DNA from: a virus
Virus record (IMG/VR): IMGVR_UViG_3300020057_000140
Coordinates: 1 to 26,305 of that record
Reading direction: 5' to 3' (one strand)
DNA length: 26,305 nucleotides
Position numbers and translations under genes: made by a program. Positions 22,294 to 26,305 of the stretch are shown here, piece by piece (the stretch's first letter is position 1; every line of letters begins with the position of its first letter). A model generated the notes under the pieces. It was not told the DNA's origin and searched no databases. It saw only the letters and a list, made by a program, of their open reading frames with translations.

Positions 22294-23055
22294 ATGGGCC
22301 TCCGAACAAACATCGACCTCTCCGTGCAGTTCGGGCAGGACAACACCCTCACCGATCTGCTCTTCAGCCGCGACATGCAGTCGCTGCTCGATACGCTCGA
22401 CCATGGCGTCTCACACGTCGTGACGCTCGACGCAGGCGAGTCGAACTACGTCGTGTCCATGGGCGACGTCGAGCTGGCGCGCCTCATCTATATCGAGTCA
22501 GACGGCGAGTTCACCCTCACGCTCGGCGGCGGCGTCTCGACGCAGGCCATCATGAGCGCTGCGGGCGGGAGCTACCCGACCGGCTTCACCGGCGTCGATA
22601 CCCTCGCCCTCAAGATCGACGCCGTGACGATCTCGGTAACGTTCGATCTGCTCGACCAGACGGTCCAGCAGGTCATCAACCGCCTCAACGCGGAGGCGGC
22701 CCTCCTCAGCTTTCAGGCGGTCGCGTATCTGAACGGCGCTCAGCTGCGCCTCAAGAGCCCGACCTTCGGCGTGAACAGCAAGGTCGAGATCGTCTCGGCG
22801 TCTGCGGGCGTGCTCACGGCGCTTGGCCTGACGGTCAGCTCGATAGCGGGAGATGCCGCAGTGAGCGGCACCGGACCCATCCAGGTGCGTCGCCCTGCGA
22901 GCACCAACTCGGCCACGCTCGCCGAGGGCGTCAAAGCGTTCTTTCTCGGCACGGTGCAGACGGGCGCGCTGACGATCGACAACCCCGACCCCGATAACGA
23001 GATCCAGCTCCGCATCGCCATCGCGGGTGACCTGTCTCCGACCATCCCGTGCTAA
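22294..23055 (+). CDS. beta-rich protein between portal and MuF gene
   Basis: 253 aa; AAGGA at 22282-22286 precedes the ATG by seven bases. The sequence is Thr/Ser/Val-rich. Residues ~105-175 (KIDAVTISVTFDLLDQTVQQVINRLNAEAALLSFQAVAYLNGAQLRLKSPTFGVNSKVEIVSASAGVLTALGLT) match the 'F...DT..Q.I..IN.......A....G..L.L.S...G..S.I.V.......LG' pattern seen in phage sheath-like proteins and flagellar hook-type insertions. The last part (TGALTIDNPDPDNEIQLRIAIAG) is a further strand pair. The product is therefore a plausible virion protein, possibly a head-tail or surface component. Position between portal and MuF genes is unusual for a tail protein. Precise role unknown. Confidence 0.6.
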   Translation: MGLRTNIDLSVQFGQDNTLTDLLFSRDMQSLLDTLDHGVSHVVTLDAGESNYVVSMGDVELARLIYIESDGEFTLTLGGGVSTQAIMSAAGGSYPTGFTGVDTLALKIDAVTISVTFDLLDQTVQQVINRLNAEAALLSFQAVAYLNGAQLRLKSPTFGVNSKVEIVSASAGVLTALGLTVSSIAGDAAVSGTGPIQVRRPASTNSATLAEGVKAFFLGTVQTGALTIDNPDPDNEIQLRIAIAGDLSPTIPC

Positions 23056-23065
23056 AACCTCGGGC

Positions 23066-24679
23066 GTGACGGACAAGGTCCATATCGAGGCGCCTGCCAG
23101 CCTCGACGCGCTCGATCTCGCACAAGCGGTCGCAGGGCCTCACTTCCTCCTCAAGGCCGAGCACCGCGCGGGCAAGAGCCTCGGGCGCTGGCTCGCCATG
23201 GACCAGCTGCAGGAGGCGTTGCAGCGCACGTACTCGACGCAGATCAAGCGCCTGCTCAGCGCCGTGCGCGATCAGATCATGGTGGCCGCAGGGCCTCTTC
23301 TGCCCAGCATGCTGGCTCAGGTCCAGCAGCTCATCCGCGACTACCACGCGCTCTTCGCCATCCACACGATCCATCCCGATATCGTGCCCGACCACGAGCA
23401 GCGCGCGATCGATCAGAGAGGCACGTCCTACCTCGCCTCGCCCAGCTTCAAGTTCGTCGACATGGCCTACCACTACGGCCGCTCGCTGCTGCCGGTCAGA
23501 ACAGTCGAGCCCGGACCCGACCCTGCGAAGGTCACGCTCCCTCAGTTCCTCGGCTACGAGATCCCCACCCTCTCGCGCGAGGAGAAGCACGCAGTCGAGT
23601 GGGCTAGGCAGAACGCGGCCACCTACGTGCGCAACCTCGGCGACAGGGCAGCGCACGACGCAGCCGTTGCGCTCATCCGCGACAAGGTCGCCGAGAACAT
23701 CAGCGGGCGCGAGACGTGGCGCAAAGCAGGCAGCGACATCGGCCATGCCTCAGGCGACTGGTCGCGCGACATGGGACGTATCGGCGCGACCGAAAAGCAG
23801 CGCGCCATGCAGGAGGGCGCGGTCGCAGGGCTCAAGGCTCGGCGAAAGAAGCCCGGCAAGAGTATCCGCGTCGCCAAGCAGCCCACGCCTGACGCGTGCC
23901 CTGACTGCAAAAGGCTCCACCTGGACGGCGGCGTGCCGATCATCTTCCCGCTCTCGCTGCTCGAGGCCAACGGCACCAACGTCGGCCGCAAGCGCGCGAG
24001 CTGGAAAGCCGTCGTCGGGCCCGTGCATCCATGGTGCGCGTGTGAGCTTATCGAGGTCCCCGACGGCTGGGGCTTCGACGCTGATGGCAACCTCTCGCCC
24101 GAGTCGCTCACGCGCGCCGGCTACCTCGATGGCGATCTGCGCAAGGGACAGAACGGGCACATGACCTACGGCGACAGCGTGCCCGATACTGGCATCACGC
24201 TGCGCATCCAGGACCCTCGCCTGCGCGTTGCAGTCGAAGCCGTGCTCGCGCGCACCCCGAGCGAGATCTTCGACAAGAAGGTCGGCATCACGCTCATCAC
24301 GACCGATATGCCTCGAGCGCAGAACCCGCTCGAGGATCACGACTACGCGTACTGGACCGGCAACGAGATCCGCCTGATGCACAACTTGGATCCAGCGAGG
24401 ATCGATCGCGTGCTCCCGCATGAGATCGGCCATTCGCTGAACGTCCATCTGGTGCGTAAGCTAGGCAGTGCAGAGGCGGTACGCAGGTGGCACGACGAAC
24501 TATGGAAGATCTCGGAGGCGGAGGGCTTTGTATCGAACTACGCCCGCAAGATGCCTATCGAGAACGCAGCCGAGGTCTCGATGAAGTACATCTACGACCG
24601 CAAGCGGCTCATGCTCGGCAGCCCGAGGCAGTTCGCGTTCTGCCACAAAGACTATCGAGAAGTGCTTCGCCCCAGATGA
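23066..24679 (+). CDS. MuF-type minor head protein with C-terminal HEIGH metallopeptidase-like domain
   Basis: 537 aa from GTG 23066; an in-frame upstream start at 23027 overlaps the previous gene and is less likely. The N-terminal ~250 residues are helical. C278-P-D-C281 and H321-P-W-C324-A-C326, around a GGVPIIFPLSLLEANG stretch, form the zinc-binding Cys motif of phage Mu gpF-like (SPP1 gp7-type) head proteins, which bind the portal and enter or line the head. The C-terminal ~170 residues contain HEIGH (452-456) in RVLPHEIGHSLNVHL, and later FVSNYARKMPIENAAEVSMKYIY with a candidate third ligand E503. This is the layout of zincins such as anthrax lethal factor-like domains (S-x-Y-A...N/D-x-x-E). 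Polymorphic toxin domains at MuF C-termini are known. Target unknown. Confidence 0.8.
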   Translation: MTDKVHIEAPASLDALDLAQAVAGPHFLLKAEHRAGKSLGRWLAMDQLQEALQRTYSTQIKRLLSAVRDQIMVAAGPLLPSMLAQVQQLIRDYHALFAIHTIHPDIVPDHEQRAIDQRGTSYLASPSFKFVDMAYHYGRSLLPVRTVEPGPDPAKVTLPQFLGYEIPTLSREEKHAVEWARQNAATYVRNLGDRAAHDAAVALIRDKVAENISGRETWRKAGSDIGHASGDWSRDMGRIGATEKQRAMQEGAVAGLKARRKKPGKSIRVAKQPTPDACPDCKRLHLDGGVPIIFPLSLLEANGTNVGRKRASWKAVVGPVHPWCACELIEVPDGWGFDADGNLSPESLTRAGYLDGDLRKGQNGHMTYGDSVPDTGITLRIQDPRLRVAVEAVLARTPSEIFDKKVGITLITTDMPRAQNPLEDHDYAYWTGNEIRLMHNLDPARIDRVLPHEIGHSLNVHLVRKLGSAEAVRRWHDELWKISEAEGFVSNYARKMPIENAAEVSMKYIYDRKRLMLGSPRQFAFCHKDYREVLRPR

Positions 24680-26305
24680 CCGCGCACCCGAGGCCCCCTG
24701 TGATCATCGTCGACCCCCAGAGCCTCGCGAAGGGCAAAAAGCTCCACTACAAGACGTTCTTCCAGGGCCTGCCCATCTCGATCGAAAACCGCGCGGGCTC
24801 GCTTCGCCGCTGGTTCGACCCGAAAAAGCAGAAGCACGGCGAGACGAAGATGGTGCACCCCTACGGCTATATTCGGGGGACGATCGGCGCCGACGACGAC
24901 CACCTCGACTGCTTCATCGGGCCCCACAGAGGCAGCCAGCTCGTCTTCATCGTCAACCAGCGGTTCACAGCCCACCTCGGCAAGTTCGACGAGCACAAGG
25001 TCTTCCTCGGCTGGCGCTCCCTCGAGGAAGCCAAGGCGGCGTTCCTCGACAACTACGACGCCAAGGGGCCCGAGCTGCTCGGCTCGATAAGGGAGTGGAC
25101 GATGCCCCGCTTCAAACGCTGGCTCGCAGGCGGCGACCTCAGCGAGCCCGCGCAGAAGAGCACGCCGAGTGATCTGCTCAAGGCCGGAGGTCCCTACCTC
25201 GGTCCGCGCGGCGGCCTTTGGGCCGACCCGAAACACACGGTTCCTTGGAAAGCCGACTACCACAACCAGGCACGCAACGAAGGTCACATCGAAGCACTAG
25301 GTCGGCACTTCGATCGTGCGATGAGCGCGAGCAGCGAGGGTGACAAGCGTTACGCGGCATCTTCACTCCACGAACACGGAGTCGACATCACGCCCCACAA
25401 AAAGCTCGTGAGGCCCACGAAGGTCGTGAAGGAGAAAAAGGCGCTCTATCACGCGACCCCCGCGTTCGCGATGGACTCGATCCGCGAGCACGGCCTGAGG
25501 CCCCGGCAAGGCGCGGGCCTCTTTCAGCACGGCGGCTACGACCCCCATTCGCAGGGGAAGGTCTTTTTCGCGAGCGACGAGATCGCTGCCCAGCAGTGGC
25601 ACCACAAGGTGCAGATGCAGCTCGAACACCACCACGATGAGCCGGAGAAACACCAAGTCGTGCAGCTCCGCATCAAGCACCGCCGCTCGGTCGTCGACCC
25701 TGTCGGCGATCGCGACGTGTACGGGTCTCGATACGTCAAACAAGTCGTGCCCCCCGAGCACATCGAGTTCAAGCACGACGGCTCGTGGAAGCCGATCGCG
25801 GAGTGGGGAATGAAAAAGAGCCTCTTCACCGTCTCGCGCGCGCTGTTCAAGGGCGAGGCGGGCGGCCAGCACTCGGACCACAAGTACGTGCGCCGCTGGC
25901 GAGAGCGCGGCCGCTGGAAGTACGACTATCCGGGCGACACCCGGCGCGTGAAGTTCACCTTCACCGAGCGCTACGAGAAGAGCCCCCACCTTTGGGAGTA
26001 CGTGCGCTCAGGCGACAAGGACCCGCGCGCCTGGACCAAGGGCGGTATCGTCCCAACGAGCGCGCACCCGGTGAAGGAAGCGGGCGTCCCGCATCGCCTC
26101 TACCAGATCGTCGCCCCGGGCGAGCAGCCCGGCTGGGCGCGTCTCAAGGACATGGCGACGGGCGAGACCAAGCTCGTCCAGCACAACCGCATCTGGCCCG
26201 TGCGCCGCGTGAAGGCCAAGGTCGCGCCCCCGCCTCCTGTGGCCCCGCCCAAGGCGCCGAGCAAACCGTGGAAGCTCGGAGACGGCATCGGCAAGCCCCC
26301 GAGCC
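24676..26305 (+). CDS. polyvalent protein: inorganic-pyrophosphatase-like and ART-like domains, 3' end outside window
   Basis: At least 543 aa, open to the window edge, starting in an ATGA overlap with the MuF gene. Residues ~30-150 match the inorganic-pyrophosphatase-like 'InPase' domain of phage polyvalent proteins: Y63-GYIRGT, D73-DDHLDCFIGP, F104-DEHKVFLGW. Residues 171-191 are a G-G-P-Y-x-G-P-x-G-G-x-W-A-D-P loop module. Residues ~255-370 resemble an ADP-ribosyltransferase-like fold (LYHATPAFAMDSIREHGLRP, GKVFFASDEIAAQQW, HQVVQLRIKH, VVPPEHIEF). Residues 402-418 are the shared H-K-Y-x2-R...G-x-W-x-Y-x-Y module. After ~430 a further unassigned region (SPHLWEYVRSGDKDPRAW) leads to a Pro-rich linker. 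Domain calls are by motif; catalytic competence is unproven. Confidence 0.72.
   Translation, partial: MTAHPRPPVIIVDPQSLAKGKKLHYKTFFQGLPISIENRAGSLRRWFDPKKQKHGETKMVHPYGYIRGTIGADDDHLDCFIGPHRGSQLVFIVNQRFTAHLGKFDEHKVFLGWRSLEEAKAAFLDNYDAKGPELLGSIREWTMPRFKRWLAGGDLSEPAQKSTPSDLLKAGGPYLGPRGGLWADPKHTVPWKADYHNQARNEGHIEALGRHFDRAMSASSEGDKRYAASSLHEHGVDITPHKKLVRPTKVVKEKKALYHATPAFAMDSIREHGLRPRQGAGLFQHGGYDPHSQGKVFFASDEIAAQQWHHKVQMQLEHHHDEPEKHQVVQLRIKHRRSVVDPVGDRDVYGSRYVKQVVPPEHIEFKHDGSWKPIAEWGMKKSLFTVSRALFKGEAGGQHSDHKYVRRWRERGRWKYDYPGDTRRVKFTFTERYEKSPHLWEYVRSGDKDPRAWTKGGIVPTSAHPVKEAGVPHRLYQIVAPGEQPGWARLKDMATGETKLVQHNRIWPVRRVKAKVAPPPPVAPPKAPSKPWKLGDGIGKPPS

Noticed and set aside
1-26305. CRISPR array, insertion sequence ends or rRNA
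   Set aside because: No regularly spaced repeats, transposase or rRNA-like sequence found on reading both strands.

Overview
The window reads as the central part of a tailed double-stranded DNA phage or prophage genome from a high-GC bacterium. Every credible gene is on the + strand. Genes are tightly packed, many with 4-base ATGA/GTGA overlaps, and several are recognisable head, packaging and fibre genes: large terminase, portal, MuF-type minor head protein and LamG-domain fibres. The strongly G/C third codon positions fit a high-GC host. Thrombospondin-type-3-like acidic repeats would suit Myxococcota or a similar group, but the host is only a guess. No integrase, replication, lysis or major capsid gene was recognised here.

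Layout. 1-4819: a small Cys/His-rich protein, a small beta-rich protein, then two paralogous fibre-like proteins (Ig-like plus two LamG-like domains) separated by a 145-aa gene. 4876-5673: a coiled-coil protein and a GroES-like co-chaperonin, closed by a strong hairpin. 5882-8836: small accessory genes, including an Acb2/Tad1-hairpin-like candidate anti-defence protein; reading frames are disturbed at two places here. 8809-10930: a probable virion or packaging-associated protein and the large terminase. 10975-12427: an HNH homing-type endonuclease, a shrunken copy of an upstream gene, and a 3'-frameshifted gene. 12511-15469: four uncharacterised genes. 15435-26305: a head-associated block with a ParB-like/RelA-SpoT synthetase fusion, a second ParB-like protein, a small protein, an 890-aa acidic protein, portal, a beta-rich protein, a MuF head protein with a C-terminal HEIGH metallopeptidase-like domain, and a multidomain 'polyvalent' protein (inorganic-pyrophosphatase-like plus ADP-ribosyltransferase-like) cut by the window end.

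The most interesting feature is that last block. Four proteins around the portal carry the same short module (K-Y-x2-R ... G-x-[YW]-x-Y-x-Y) joined to different partners: an alarmone-synthetase-like domain, a ParB-like domain, an acidic Ca-binding-like region, and a pyrophosphatase/ART-like region. With the MuF-metallopeptidase, this looks like a set of virion-linked effectors, perhaps packaged and ejected with the DNA, with the shared module as a possible docking or sorting tag. Domain calls come from reading motifs by eye; the common delivery route is inference.

Three loci show coding signal changing frame (about 5990-6090, 7580-7690 and 12095-12203). These could be real decay, recoding, or indel errors in the assembly, and read support would decide.
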